62,201 bases of DNA from Porphyromonas cangingivalis (GTDB lineage Bacteria; Bacteroidota; Bacteroidia; Bacteroidales; Paludibacteraceae): contig CAMDNO010000006.1 in assembly GCA_945902955.1 (NCBI GenBank), forward strand, positions 1 to 62,201. Reading direction: 5' to 3'. Made by a program: the position numbers and the translations under genes. Below, in pieces: positions 35,710 through 44,259 of the stretch. Below the pieces are notes generated by a model. The model was not told where the DNA came from. It did no database searches and worked only from the letters and a program-made list of their open reading frames with translations. Position 1 is the first letter of the stretch, and every line of letters starts with the position of its first letter.

Positions 35710-35740
35710 CAAAGGTCGGGTTTAGTTTGCCCGACCTTTG
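35710..35740 (-). terminator. Terminator downstream of ribE
   Basis: CAAAGGTCGGG (35710-35720) and CCCGACCTTTG (35730-35740) form an 11-bp perfect stem with a 9-nt loop between ribE and the next minus-strand gene. Confidence 0.8.
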
Positions 35741-35758
35741 CAAAAAAAGTTAAATGTG

Positions 35759-36358
35759 TTAAAATGACATCATTCTGCTCACATATTTGCCTATAATATC
35801 GAATTCTAAATTTACTATTGTACCTTTATTTATTTGATGTAAATTGGTGTGTTCGTAGGTGTAAGGTATAATTGCCACTTGAAACGAACTATCTGTTGGA
35901 TTGCAAACAGTTAAGCTTACGCCATTTACGGTTACTGAGCCTTTATCAACAGTCATATACCCACGTTTAGCCATAGCTATATCTAATGGGTATTCGAACG
36001 TAAAATACCAACTGCCGTCGGCTTCTTCCACATTGGTGCAAGTAGCAGTTTGATCTACATGGCCTTGCACAATATGTCCGTCTAAGCGTCCATTCATCAA
36101 CATACTACGTTCTAAATTTACTTTGCTGCCCACTACCAATTTACCCAGATTGGTACATTCTATAGTTTCTTTTATGGCTGTAACCGTATAAGATTTGTCG
36201 GTTTTTTCAACTACCGTTAGGCAAACGCCATTGTGAGCCACACTTTGGTCAATTTTTAATTCGTTTACAAACGAACATTCCATTGTGATATGCAAGTTTT
36301 CCTGCTCTTTGCGCAATGCAACCACTTGAGCTGCTTCTTCTATTATTCCTGAAAACAT
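35759..36358 (-). CDS. ribE: Riboflavin synthase alpha chain
   Basis: This enzyme converts two 6,7-dimethyl-8-ribityllumazines into riboflavin and a pyrimidine. The N-terminus MFSGIIEE is diagnostic. The two homologous lumazine-binding halves are marked by HNGVCLTVVE near residue 41 and VTVNGVSLTVCN near 140. The 199-residue length is typical. No other rib gene is nearby. It lies after thrC on the same strand, separated by a 99-bp gap filled by an inverted CCCCTAA-type repeat. Confidence 0.95.
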   Translation of the reverse strand: MFSGIIEEAAQVVALRKEQENLHITMECSFVNELKIDQSVAHNGVCLTVVEKTDKSYTVTAIKETIECTNLGKLVVGSKVNLERSMLMNGRLDGHIVQGHVDQTATCTNVEEADGSWYFTFEYPLDIAMAKRGYMTVDKGSVTVNGVSLTVCNPTDSSFQVAIIPYTYEHTNLHQINKGTIVNLEFDIIGKYVSRMMSF

Positions 36359-36373
36359 ATAAATATAAATTTG

Positions 36374-36457
36374 CCCCTAACCCCTAAAGGGGAATGAGAT
36401 TAGTTTTTTTTAATTAAAAATACTCGACATATCTTACTCCCCTTTAGGGGTTGGGGG
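36374..36457. repeat. Inverted CCCCTAA/AGGGG repeat between thrC and ribE
   Basis: The left arm (36374-36400) begins CCCCTAACCCCTAAAGGGG and the right arm (36431-36457) is its near reverse complement, with about 30 bp between them. Each arm is itself divisible into 7-mers (CCCCTAA, CCCCTAA, AGGGGAA). The right arm abuts the thrC stop codon. A related copy is at 61179-61201 next to the nifJ stop codon, and a decayed half is at 37788-37801. Confidence 0.85.
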
Positions 36458-37771
36458 TTATTTCCCCATCAAATACGCTTTAAAATCAGTAAACTGCTTT
36501 GTCATGGATTCGCTTTTCTTTTCGCCTTTCATAAATTCCTGTAATTTTTCAGGAATTTCTATCTTTTCGTCCAAAATACGTTCAACTGTTTCCAGGAATT
36601 TTGCAGGGTGAGCCGTTTCGAGGAAAACACCTACTTCGCCCGGTTGAAGCATTTCTTTTAAGGCGCGGTATCCACATGCCCCATGTGGGTCAAGCAGATA
36701 GCCGGTATCTTTTTTGCAAATTTTGAGTGTTTCGGCTATTTGTTCGTCGGTGTAGCTCACACCGCTAATTTCGGCAGTAATAGCTTCGTGCGAATCGCCA
36801 TACAAATCGAGCACGCGTGCAAAATTACTTGGGTCGCCCACATCCATGGCGTTGGCAATGGTCGATACCGAAGGACGTGGCTTGTATTGACCAGTTTTGA
36901 GGTATTCCAGAAATATATCGTTACTATTGTTGGCTGCAATAAAGCGTTTGATAGGTAAGCCCATACGTTTTGCAAAAAGGCCGGCTGTAATGTTACCAAA
37001 GTTTCCACTTGGTACACATACTACCATATTGTTGGCAGCCGCTTCCGAAATCACTTTAAGTTGTGCATAAGCATAAAAATAATAGAATGCTTGTGGCAAA
37101 AAACGCGCTACATTGATGGAGTTTGCCGAAGTTAATTTCATTTTGGTATTTAATTCTTCGTCCATAAAAGCCGCTTTTACCAATGCCTGACAGTCGTCGA
37201 ATGTACCATCAACTTCTAATGCGGTAATGTTTTGCCCCAAGGTTGTGAACTGACATTCCTGAATAGGACTTACCAAACCTTTGGGATAAAGCACATATAC
37301 ATGAATGCCTTCCACGCCCAAAAATCCATTTGCAACGGCACTACCCGTATCACCCGAAGTGGCAACCAATACATTCACTAATTTATCATTACTGTCCTGT
37401 CGTTGAATGAAATACGATAACATGCGCGACATAAATCGCCCGCCTACATCTTTAAATGCAAGCGTTGGACCATGAAAAAGCTCGAGACTATAAATATTTT
37501 CTTCTACCCGTACCAACGGAACATCAAAATTCAAAGTATCGTGTACAATCATTTTAAGCATATTGGCATGTACATCTTCGCCAAAAAGCATGTAAGCAGC
37601 CGTGTAAGCCATATCTTCGAAAGATAATTTATCGATATTTTCGTAAAATACAGCTGGAATTTCCTGAATATGATCGGGCATAAACAAGCCTTTGTCCTCG
37701 GCTAAACCTTTAATTACGGCGTCCTCTAAACTTACGCCACTCACTTTTTTGTTGGTACTGTAGTATTTCAT
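36458..37771 (-). CDS. thrC: Threonine synthase
   Basis: ThrC converts O-phosphohomoserine to threonine with pyridoxal phosphate. The PLP lysine is Lys107 in FHGPTLAFKDVG. VATSGDTGSAVANGF forms the phosphate/substrate loop, and VPSGNFGNITAGL binds the cofactor phosphate. At 437 residues it is the standard enteric-like type. No other threonine gene is present here. A candidate promoter lies 44 bp upstream and a heptamer-type repeat abuts its stop codon. Confidence 0.95.
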   Translation of the reverse strand: MKYYSTNKKVSGVSLEDAVIKGLAEDKGLFMPDHIQEIPAVFYENIDKLSFEDMAYTAAYMLFGEDVHANMLKMIVHDTLNFDVPLVRVEENIYSLELFHGPTLAFKDVGGRFMSRMLSYFIQRQDSNDKLVNVLVATSGDTGSAVANGFLGVEGIHVYVLYPKGLVSPIQECQFTTLGQNITALEVDGTFDDCQALVKAAFMDEELNTKMKLTSANSINVARFLPQAFYYFYAYAQLKVISEAAANNMVVCVPSGNFGNITAGLFAKRMGLPIKRFIAANNSNDIFLEYLKTGQYKPRPSVSTIANAMDVGDPSNFARVLDLYGDSHEAITAEISGVSYTDEQIAETLKICKKDTGYLLDPHGACGYRALKEMLQPGEVGVFLETAHPAKFLETVERILDEKIEIPEKLQEFMKGEKKSESMTKQFTDFKAYLMGK

Positions 37772-37814
37772 AATTGCTTTTGAGCCCCTTAAAGGGAATT
37801 TTTAAAACCGGATA

Positions 37815-37822
37815 CAAAGATA
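37815..37822 (-). promoter_or_regulatory. Candidate -7 element of thrC
   Basis: TATCTTTG on the minus strand fits TAnnTTTG, with TTGC (37845-37842) as a weak -33. The start codon is 44 bp downstream. Confidence 0.45.
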
Positions 37823-37849
37823 CAAATTTTTCAAACCACTCGCAATACT

Positions 37850-37952
37850 TTGGCAATGCTGGCATTTTACATTTAATACCGTGTATCACCATTGCCTAAG
37901 TTGAGTTTACGGTTCAGTTGGCAATGCCGGGTATAACTATTACTTAGGCAAT
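37850..37952. repeat. Interleaved direct and inverted repeat element
   Basis: ATTGCCTAAGT (37891-37901) and ACTTAGGCAAT (37942-37952) are perfect inverted copies. TTGGCAATGC occurs directly at 37850-37859 and 37918-37927, and CATTGCC at about 37890-37896 is the inverse of GGCAATG in both. The element fills the gap between the radical SAM stop codon and the thrC promoter. Confidence 0.7.
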
Positions 37953-37958
37953 TTTATA

Positions 37959-38966
37959 TTATTTTGAGGTACAATTCCGACACATTTCGTGTTGTTTACG
38001 GTTTGTGAGTATGGATGAACGGAAAGATTTTGCTTTTGAATTTTGAAAAATAGTACTCAAATTGTCAATATTTCCAAAACTATGTGAAGCATCTTTATCG
38101 AAGCAACAGGGCAAAACATCGCCTTTAGCGGTAATTACAGCACCACTCCAAAGCCTGAAACAGCGGTTGTGGATTTTGTTTTTTAAGGCGTATTTGCCGT
38201 TGGGTAACATTTTGTAACGAGCGTATTTAGGTATGGAAGTAAGCAATTCGTGCCCATTTTCGAAGTTGTATAGTTGTGCCGATTTTAGAACTAATCTGTT
38301 TACATTTAGTTTCTTAGCTAATAGTTTCATATCGCCAATTTGATGTTCGTTGGTTTTAAAAACTACCATTTGAATTTCCACAAAAGGAGTTTTCGATTTC
38401 AATTCTTTTTTCCAAAAAATTAGGTGTTCAATTCCCTCCAAAGCAAGTTGAAGTTGTCCGCCTCGGCGATATTTTTGGTATGTTTTTTGACTCGTTCCAT
38501 CTACCGAAACAATGATTTTATCTAATCCCGATAGTATCAATGCTTTGGCCCTTGTCGAATTTAAAAGCTGCCCGTTGGTAGAAGTGGATGTGAAAATGCC
38601 CGATTGATGTGCATAAGAAATCATTTCTGGCAATTTTTTATTTAAAAGTGGTTCGCCTTGAAAATAAAAGATGAGATGAAAAAGTGTTGATTTTAATTCG
38701 TCAACAGTTATGGTAAACGCTTCGAAATCAAATGTTTTTCCTTGTTTACGCTTACTTGCACCCACAGGGCATTCGGGGCATTCGAGTTGACAAAAATCGG
38801 CTGGTTCAACTGAAATAAAAAAAGGACGAATTTTAGTATAAGCTAATGGTTTTTTTCGAGAAAGAAGGTACGAAAATCCAATTCGGAGTAGATTATGTGT
38901 TTTTTTGAGGCTTAAATATTTTAATGCAAAAAATGAAATATTGATGCTTGAAAGTATTTGGGTCAT
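37959..38966 (-). CDS. Radical SAM/SPASM domain protein
   Basis: The 335-residue enzyme has the iron-sulfur motif CQLECPEC (Cys59, Cys63, Cys66) followed by a TIM-barrel pattern with YFQGEPLLNK and IIVSVDGTSQKTY. The C-terminal part has SPASM-type cysteines (NRCFRLW, LPCCFDKD, MCRNC) for auxiliary clusters. Such proteins modify peptides, cofactors or sugars. No precursor peptide or other maturase gene is adjacent, so the substrate is unknown. The gene stands alone, divergent from the OmpA-TPR lipoprotein gene. Confidence 0.85.
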   Translation of the reverse strand: MTQILSSINISFFALKYLSLKKTHNLLRIGFSYLLSRKKPLAYTKIRPFFISVEPADFCQLECPECPVGASKRKQGKTFDFEAFTITVDELKSTLFHLIFYFQGEPLLNKKLPEMISYAHQSGIFTSTSTNGQLLNSTRAKALILSGLDKIIVSVDGTSQKTYQKYRRGGQLQLALEGIEHLIFWKKELKSKTPFVEIQMVVFKTNEHQIGDMKLLAKKLNVNRLVLKSAQLYNFENGHELLTSIPKYARYKMLPNGKYALKNKIHNRCFRLWSGAVITAKGDVLPCCFDKDASHSFGNIDNLSTIFQNSKAKSFRSSILTNRKQHEMCRNCTSK

Positions 38967-39096
38967 ATCAAATAGGTGTGCATATTTCGGAATGAAACAA
39001 TGTTTTTTTTGGAAATAGCAGTTAAAAAATTAGATGCTTTTTGAATAAAATGTGAAAATCCTACTGCAAATTAAGTCAAAATTCGTTTAATCGTCG

Positions 39097-39104
39097 TATA
39101 TTTG
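39097..39104 (+). promoter_or_regulatory. Candidate -7 element of the OmpA-TPR lipoprotein gene
   Basis: TATATTTG matches TAnnTTTG and is 55 bp before the start codon. The -33 position lacks a clear TTTG. Confidence 0.45.
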
Positions 39105-39158
39105 CAGACTAATATACAGAAATTTATAGTTAATTAATTTATATCAAACAAACAATTT

Positions 39159-40871
39159 ATGAGAAAACAATTATTTTTCGCAGTAACTTTGGTTCTTGCA
39201 GTAGTTTTCAGTTCGTGTAACAAAGACCTCACTGTTTTAGATCCAAGTCTTTTTACAGCAAGTCCAAACCCATTGGTAGAAAAGGCCGGCAAAGTTGATG
39301 CTACCATCACAGGAACTTTTCCTGTTAAGTATTTTGCCAAAAATGCAACTGTAACTGTAACTCCCGTGCTTGTTTTTAACGGTACAGAAGTAAAGGGAAC
39401 TCCTTCGGTTTTTGAGGGCGAAAAAGTGAAAAGCAATAACAAAGTAATTAACTATAAAGCAGGTGGAAAATACACCATTCAAACGTCGTTTAAGTACGTA
39501 CCTGAAATGGCAAAATCGGAATTATTTCTTGATTTTAGTGTTGCTACAAGCAAAAAAACGTATACTATTCCACGCGTTAAAGTGGCCGATGGTGTGATGG
39601 CAACTTCTCAATTGATTTCGAAAAACTTTGGTGCCAATGATGCTGCCAATGGTCCGGTTATTGTTGCCGATAAATTTCAACGTGTAATTCAAGAAAGCCA
39701 GGAAGCGGATATTAAATTCCTTATCCAACAAGCTAACTTGCAAACAAAAGAAACAAAAGCTGAAGACATTATTGCTTTAACTAAAAAAATTAAAGCTGTA
39801 AAAGAATCAACAAATCAAGCAGTTGCAGGTTTCGAAATTGCCGGATATGCTTCGCCTGATGGATCGGTTGAAATTAATACTAACTTAGCCGAAAAACGTC
39901 AGAAAGTAACTTCTGATTTTATCAACAAAGAATTGAAAAAGGTAAAATCTTCGGTAACAATCGATTCTAAATTTACTGCTGAAGATTGGGATGGTTTCCA
40001 AAAATTAATGGAAAGTTCGACTATTCAGGACAAACAAGTTATTTTGAGCGTTTTGTCGATGTATACTGATCCTGAACAACGCGAACGTGAAATTAAAAAC
40101 TTGTCGAATGTATTTAAAAGCATTGCTGATGAAATTCTTCCACAGTTACGTCGTTCACGCTTGAAATTGACTGTTGATGTAACCGGAAAATCGGATGTGG
40201 AAATAACTAAATTGGCTAAAGAAGATGCTTCGAAACTATCGTTAGAAGAAATGCTTTATGCTGCTACATTAACATCGAATTTGGCTGAAAAGGCTGCTAT
40301 TTATACCAAAGCTACAGAAAAAGCTCCAAGTTGTTTGCGCACATTTAATAATTTAGGTGTGGTAAAATATCAACAAGGAAATATTGACGAAGCTGCTCGT
40401 ATGTTTGCAAAATCGTTGGAATTGAAATCAACTCCGGATGCTAATTATAACGCAGGTTTGTGTGCTTTGGCAAAAGGTGATATATCGAATGCAGAAGTTT
40501 TCTTTGGAAAAGCTGCAGGAACTTCAGGTAATTTAGCAAATGCCCTTGGAACAATCAGCATTATTAAAGGCGACTATACAAAAGCCAAAACATTCTTTGG
40601 AAAAACAAACAGTAACAATGCTGCTATTTTACAAATTTTGGATGGTAACTATAACGGAGCCCGTGCCACATTGGCTGCTGTAGCTCAACCTGATGCATTG
40701 ACTTCGTATTTGAACGCAATTGTAGGTGCTCGTACCAACAACCGCGATGCTGTTTATGCCGGACTTCGCAAAGCTGTAAGTATGGATGCTGCATTCAAAG
40801 CAAAAGCTAAAAACGATATAGAATTTGCTAAATTCAATACCGAAGATGCTTTCAAAGCTATTGTACAATAA
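39159..40871 (+). CDS. OmpA-like/TPR lipoprotein
   Basis: This 570-residue protein has a type II signal peptide with lipobox VFSSC (Cys20). A beta-rich N-terminal region of about 190 residues is followed by an OmpA-like segment (VAGFEIAGYASPDGSVEINTNLAEKR in shortened form: IAGYASPDG, NLAEKR) near residues 225-260. The C-terminal 190 residues form TPR-like repeats (CLRTFNNLGVVKYQQGNIDEAARMF region). Similar outer-membrane lipoproteins are frequent in Bacteroidales, but their role is unclear. It is transcribed alone from a promoter candidate and ends at a strong terminator. Confidence 0.85.
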   Translation: MRKQLFFAVTLVLAVVFSSCNKDLTVLDPSLFTASPNPLVEKAGKVDATITGTFPVKYFAKNATVTVTPVLVFNGTEVKGTPSVFEGEKVKSNNKVINYKAGGKYTIQTSFKYVPEMAKSELFLDFSVATSKKTYTIPRVKVADGVMATSQLISKNFGANDAANGPVIVADKFQRVIQESQEADIKFLIQQANLQTKETKAEDIIALTKKIKAVKESTNQAVAGFEIAGYASPDGSVEINTNLAEKRQKVTSDFINKELKKVKSSVTIDSKFTAEDWDGFQKLMESSTIQDKQVILSVLSMYTDPEQREREIKNLSNVFKSIADEILPQLRRSRLKLTVDVTGKSDVEITKLAKEDASKLSLEEMLYAATLTSNLAEKAAIYTKATEKAPSCLRTFNNLGVVKYQQGNIDEAARMFAKSLELKSTPDANYNAGLCALAKGDISNAEVFFGKAAGTSGNLANALGTISIIKGDYTKAKTFFGKTNSNNAAILQILDGNYNGARATLAAVAQPDALTSYLNAIVGARTNNRDAVYAGLRKAVSMDAAFKAKAKNDIEFAKFNTEDAFKAIVQ

Positions 40872-40896
40872 TTAAGTATAGATTTTTAGCTAAAAT

Positions 40897-40935
40897 AAAA
40901 AAGGTTTCGTTCTTTATGAACGGAACCTTTTTTTG
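40897..40935 (+). terminator. Terminator after the OmpA-TPR lipoprotein gene
   Basis: AAAAAAGGTTTCGTTC (40897-40912) and GAACGGAACCTTTTTT (40918-40933) make a 16-bp stem with one mismatch, a 5-nt loop and a following T-run. Confidence 0.88.
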
Positions 40936-41034
40936 GTAAAGTATAATTATGTACTTCAAAAATTGGGAGTCAATTGAACGATTTTGTTACTTTTTTGTTA
41001 CAACATAAAATATGCTTTATTTTACACGTAAATA

Positions 41035-42570
41035 ATGAATAAAAACAAAGTATTTGAGCAGCGCTTACAAGCATTGCAAGAAATGGAACGAAATGCAGCA
41101 CACAAGCAGCATTTAAAAGGCAAACTTACTGCCCGCGAACGTATTAATATTCTTTTCGACGAAGGCACTTTTTTTGAACTCGACGCCTTTGTAGCTCCCA
41201 CACAACATCCTATAAGCAGCCGTCAAACTAATTTTGGCGATGGCGTTGTTGTAGGTCGTGGTTTGGTACAAGGTCGAAGTGTGTTTGCTTATGCGCAGGA
41301 TTTTACTGTTTTGGGTGGCTCATTGGGTTATGCTCATGGTATGAAAATTGCCAAAGTGCAGGAGATGGCGCTAAAACTTGGAGCTCCCGTGGTCGGTTTA
41401 ATGGATTCGGGCGGGGCTCGTATTCAGGAAGGTGTAAAAAGTCTTTCGGCTTACGCTATAATTTTTAGAAATAATGTGCGTTCGTCGGGAATAATTCCAC
41501 AAATATCTGCTATTTTGGGCCCGGCGGCTGGTGGTGCAGTGTATTCACCGGCTTTAACTGATTTTGTGTTTATGACCAATCAAACATCTTACATGTTTGT
41601 AACGGGGCCTGATGTGGTACGCGAAGTGCTCAATGAAGAAATTGATATGGAAGGATTGGGTGGGGGCAATGTACATGCTCAAAAAAGTGGTGTGGCACAA
41701 TTTCTTTCGGATGATGAAGAACATACAATATTGCTTATTCGCAAGTTATTATCTTATATTCCTTCGAATAACTACGATACTTTACCTGTATCGAATGTGG
41801 TAAAAGTAAATAAGTCGCGTCAGGAATATCTCAATAAAATTATTCCCGATGATCCGAATCGTCCATACGATATGAAAGAGGTGATTAATATTTTGGTAGA
41901 TAAAGATACTTTTTTTGAAGTGCACGAAAAATTTGCCCAAAATATTTTGGTTGGCTTTGCTCGTCTCAACGGAAAATCGATTGGTATAGTGGCTAATCAG
42001 CCCAAAGTTATGGCTGGCACATTAGACATTAACGCAAGTATAAAAGGTGCTCGCTTTGTTCGTTTTTGCGATGCTTTCAATATCCCACTGCTTATTTTGG
42101 AAGATGTGCCCGGATTTTTGCCTGGCATCGAGCAAGAGCACAATGGAATTATACGCAATGGTGCTAAGTTACTTTATGCATTTTGCGAAGCTACTGTTCC
42201 TAAAATTACCATTATTACTCGCAAAGCGTATGGTGGTGCCTACATTGTTATGAGTAGCAAAAATACAGGTGGCGACTTTAACTTTGCTTGGCCTACAGCC
42301 GAAATTGCTGTAATGGGACCTGCCGGAGCTATTAAAATTGTGAATAAACATGAGTTGGCAAAAGCAGAGAATAAAGCTGAAATGGAAAAAATACTAACAG
42401 ATAAATACAAAGAAGAGGTAGCAAACCCGTATAAGGCTGAAGAACTTGGCTTAATTGACGAAGTAATTTTGCCTTCTCGCTCTCGCGATATACTAATTAA
42501 TGCTTTTGAAGTTTTGTCGAACAAACAATACCGCAAACCGGCACGCAAACACGGAAGTATACCATTGTAA
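41035..42570 (+). CDS. Acyl-CoA carboxylase carboxyltransferase (beta) subunit
   Basis: The 511-residue protein belongs to the propionyl/methylmalonyl-CoA carboxyltransferase family. Typical segments are KLTARERINILFDEGTF, the first oxyanion region SGGARIQEGV, GPAAGGAVYSPALTDF, and the second GGAYIVMSSK. It transfers a carboxyl group between biotin and an acyl-CoA, most likely propionyl-CoA. Downstream are biotin carboxylase and biotin carrier genes on the same strand, so an ATP-driven carboxylase is likelier than a sodium-pumping decarboxylase, and no membrane beta subunit is present. Confidence 0.92.
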   Translation: MNKNKVFEQRLQALQEMERNAAHKQHLKGKLTARERINILFDEGTFFELDAFVAPTQHPISSRQTNFGDGVVVGRGLVQGRSVFAYAQDFTVLGGSLGYAHGMKIAKVQEMALKLGAPVVGLMDSGGARIQEGVKSLSAYAIIFRNNVRSSGIIPQISAILGPAAGGAVYSPALTDFVFMTNQTSYMFVTGPDVVREVLNEEIDMEGLGGGNVHAQKSGVAQFLSDDEEHTILLIRKLLSYIPSNNYDTLPVSNVVKVNKSRQEYLNKIIPDDPNRPYDMKEVINILVDKDTFFEVHEKFAQNILVGFARLNGKSIGIVANQPKVMAGTLDINASIKGARFVRFCDAFNIPLLILEDVPGFLPGIEQEHNGIIRNGAKLLYAFCEATVPKITIITRKAYGGAYIVMSSKNTGGDFNFAWPTAEIAVMGPAGAIKIVNKHELAKAENKAEMEKILTDKYKEEVANPYKAEELGLIDEVILPSRSRDILINAFEVLSNKQYRKPARKHGSIPL

Positions 42571-42582
42571 GATAGTGTATTT

Positions 42583-42672
42583 GTTATTTGGTTCATCTGT
42601 TAATTTGTAAAATGTCATTTGAATCAACGAATTAACCAATCAACTGATTAACCAATTATCGAATTAACCAAG
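42583..42672. repeat. Paired octamer arrays of opposite orientation before the biotin carboxylase gene
   Basis: Units of 8 nt run from 42583 (GTTATTTG, GTTCATCT, GTTAATTT, GTAAAATG). A second set of six runs from 42621 (GAATCAAC, GAATTAAC, CAATCAAC, TGATTAAC, CAATTATC, GAATTAAC). The first set resembles the reverse complement of the second. The array ends 10 bp before the start codon at 42678. Confidence 0.8.
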
Positions 42673-42677
42673 AAAGA

Positions 42678-44174
42678 ATGAAAAAAAGAATTTTAATAGC
42701 TAACAGGAGCGAAATAGCGATACGCATTATTCGTGCGGCTCACAAATTGGGCATGGTGGCAGTTGTTTTCAAAAGCGACCGTGAACCAGAGGCAATGTAT
42801 TTGCGCTTTGCCGACGAAATTATCTACACAAAAGATAGTAGTAGCGAAAAGGCAATTTTTTTGGACCCGCAACGAATTGTTCAGTTAGCTGTCGATCATA
42901 ATATTGATTTAATCCATCCAGGCTATGGCTTTTTATCCGAAAATCCGGAATTTGCACAGCTTTGTGAAGATAATGGATTAAATTTTGTGGGACCTTCGCC
43001 CATATTAATTCGCGATATGGGGCTCAAAACAGTAGCCAAAAGCATGGCTATTGAAGCTGGTTTGCCTTTGGTGCCAGGCAGTGATGGTCCGGTTCGCGAT
43101 GCTCAAGTAGCTAAAGAATTTGCAGATAAAATTGGCTATCCCGTTATTCTAAAAGCTTCTGCCGGTGGTGGTGGACGAGGAATGCGTATCGTAGAAAAAC
43201 CCGAAACGATTGAACGTAATTTCAAATCGGCTTCCGATGAGGCTTTGGCTGCTTTTGGAAACGGAGATATGTTTATCGAAAAATATTTACAGAACCCAAA
43301 ACACCTTGAGTTTCAAATATTGGGCGACAAACATGGCAATGTGGTGCATTTAGGCGAACGCGAATGTTCGTTGCAACGCAAGCACCAAAAAATTATGGAA
43401 GAAGCACCTTCGGCAAGCGTTACCCCGCAAATGCGTCAGGAAATGGGCGATATGGCAGTCCGTTTTGCTAAGGCTATTGGCTATTTTTCGGCAGGCACTA
43501 TCGAGTTTATTATGGACGAAGATGGTTCATTCTTCTTTATGGAAATGAATACCCGAATTCAAGTAGAACATCCTGTTACGGAGCAGGTTACGGGTGTCGA
43601 TTTGGTGGATTGGCAAATACGTGTAGCGCTTGGCGAAGTGTTGACATTGAAACAAGAGGAAATAAAAATTAACGGTTGGGCTATTGAAGTTCGTGTAAAT
43701 ACCGAAGACCCTCAGAACCGTTTTAGTCCTCAAACGGGTTTGATTGACTTAATAAAATTTCCTGAAGGAGAACATATTCGTATCGAAACGGGAGCCGAAA
43801 ATGGATCCGTAGTAACGCCTTACTTCGATTCGATGGTAGCCAAAATTATTGTTACCGGAAATGACCGTCAAGATTGTATAGCAAAAACTTTTGAGGCGCT
43901 TACTAATTTTAATCTAAATGGATTAAAAACAACAGTACCTTTTTGTCGTGCTGTACTTCAACATCCTGCTTTTGTAGATGCAAGCTATACTACACGCTGG
44001 GTCGATTCGGTTTTTAATGTCGAAATGCTTGAGAATGAAGATGAGGAAATTATTGCTTCGTTGGCGGCTACAATTATGTACGCACAAGAATATTTGCAAC
44101 TTTCGTCAGATATTCCTTCGTACAAAAGTGATCGACTGAATGTATGGGTACTTAACAAACGATTGAATTATTAG
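42678..44174 (+). CDS. accC: Biotin carboxylase subunit of acyl-CoA carboxylase
   Basis: This 498-residue ATP-grasp enzyme carboxylates the carrier-bound biotin. The N-terminus ILIANRSEIAIRIIRAA is diagnostic, then GYGFLSENPEF, the glycine-rich ATP lid KASAGGGGRGMR, and the active site EMNTRIQVEHPVTE. It lies between the carboxyltransferase and the biotin carrier genes. The accC symbol is by family; here it probably serves propionyl-CoA rather than fatty acid synthesis, given its neighbour. Confidence 0.92.
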   Translation: MKKRILIANRSEIAIRIIRAAHKLGMVAVVFKSDREPEAMYLRFADEIIYTKDSSSEKAIFLDPQRIVQLAVDHNIDLIHPGYGFLSENPEFAQLCEDNGLNFVGPSPILIRDMGLKTVAKSMAIEAGLPLVPGSDGPVRDAQVAKEFADKIGYPVILKASAGGGGRGMRIVEKPETIERNFKSASDEALAAFGNGDMFIEKYLQNPKHLEFQILGDKHGNVVHLGERECSLQRKHQKIMEEAPSASVTPQMRQEMGDMAVRFAKAIGYFSAGTIEFIMDEDGSFFFMEMNTRIQVEHPVTEQVTGVDLVDWQIRVALGEVLTLKQEEIKINGWAIEVRVNTEDPQNRFSPQTGLIDLIKFPEGEHIRIETGAENGSVVTPYFDSMVAKIIVTGNDRQDCIAKTFEALTNFNLNGLKTTVPFCRAVLQHPAFVDASYTTRWVDSVFNVEMLENEDEEIIASLAATIMYAQEYLQLSSDIPSYKSDRLNVWVLNKRLNY

Positions 44175-44175
44175 T

Positions 44176-44217
44176 TTATTCGTAGTTTATAGTTTATAGT
44201 TTATAGTTCGTAGTTAA
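44176..44217. repeat. Heptamer array between biotin carboxylase and biotin carrier genes
   Basis: TTATTCG, three copies of TAGTTTA, TAGTTCG and TAGTTAA follow one another in exact 7-nt phase, beginning 1 bp after the biotin carboxylase stop codon. Confidence 0.85.
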
Positions 44218-44245
44218 TAGTAATCTCGATAGTTATCGGGGAAAA
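44218..44245. repeat. CTCGATA/GTTATCG inverted pair in heptamer phase
   Basis: Directly continuing the array are TAGTAAT, CTCGATA, GTTATCG and GGGAAAA. The middle two are inverted partners and match the adk-obgE element at 4461-4477 in sequence and in order. Confidence 0.75.
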
Positions 44246-44259
44246 TAGAAAATTCTTTC

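Noticed and set aside
37959-38966. Peptide-modifying (RiPP) cluster around the radical SAM/SPASM protein
   Set aside because: No short precursor gene, transporter or peptidase gene is adjacent.
42583-42672. CRISPR-like array
   Set aside because: The 8-nt units are contiguous, degenerate and without spacers; no cas gene is present.
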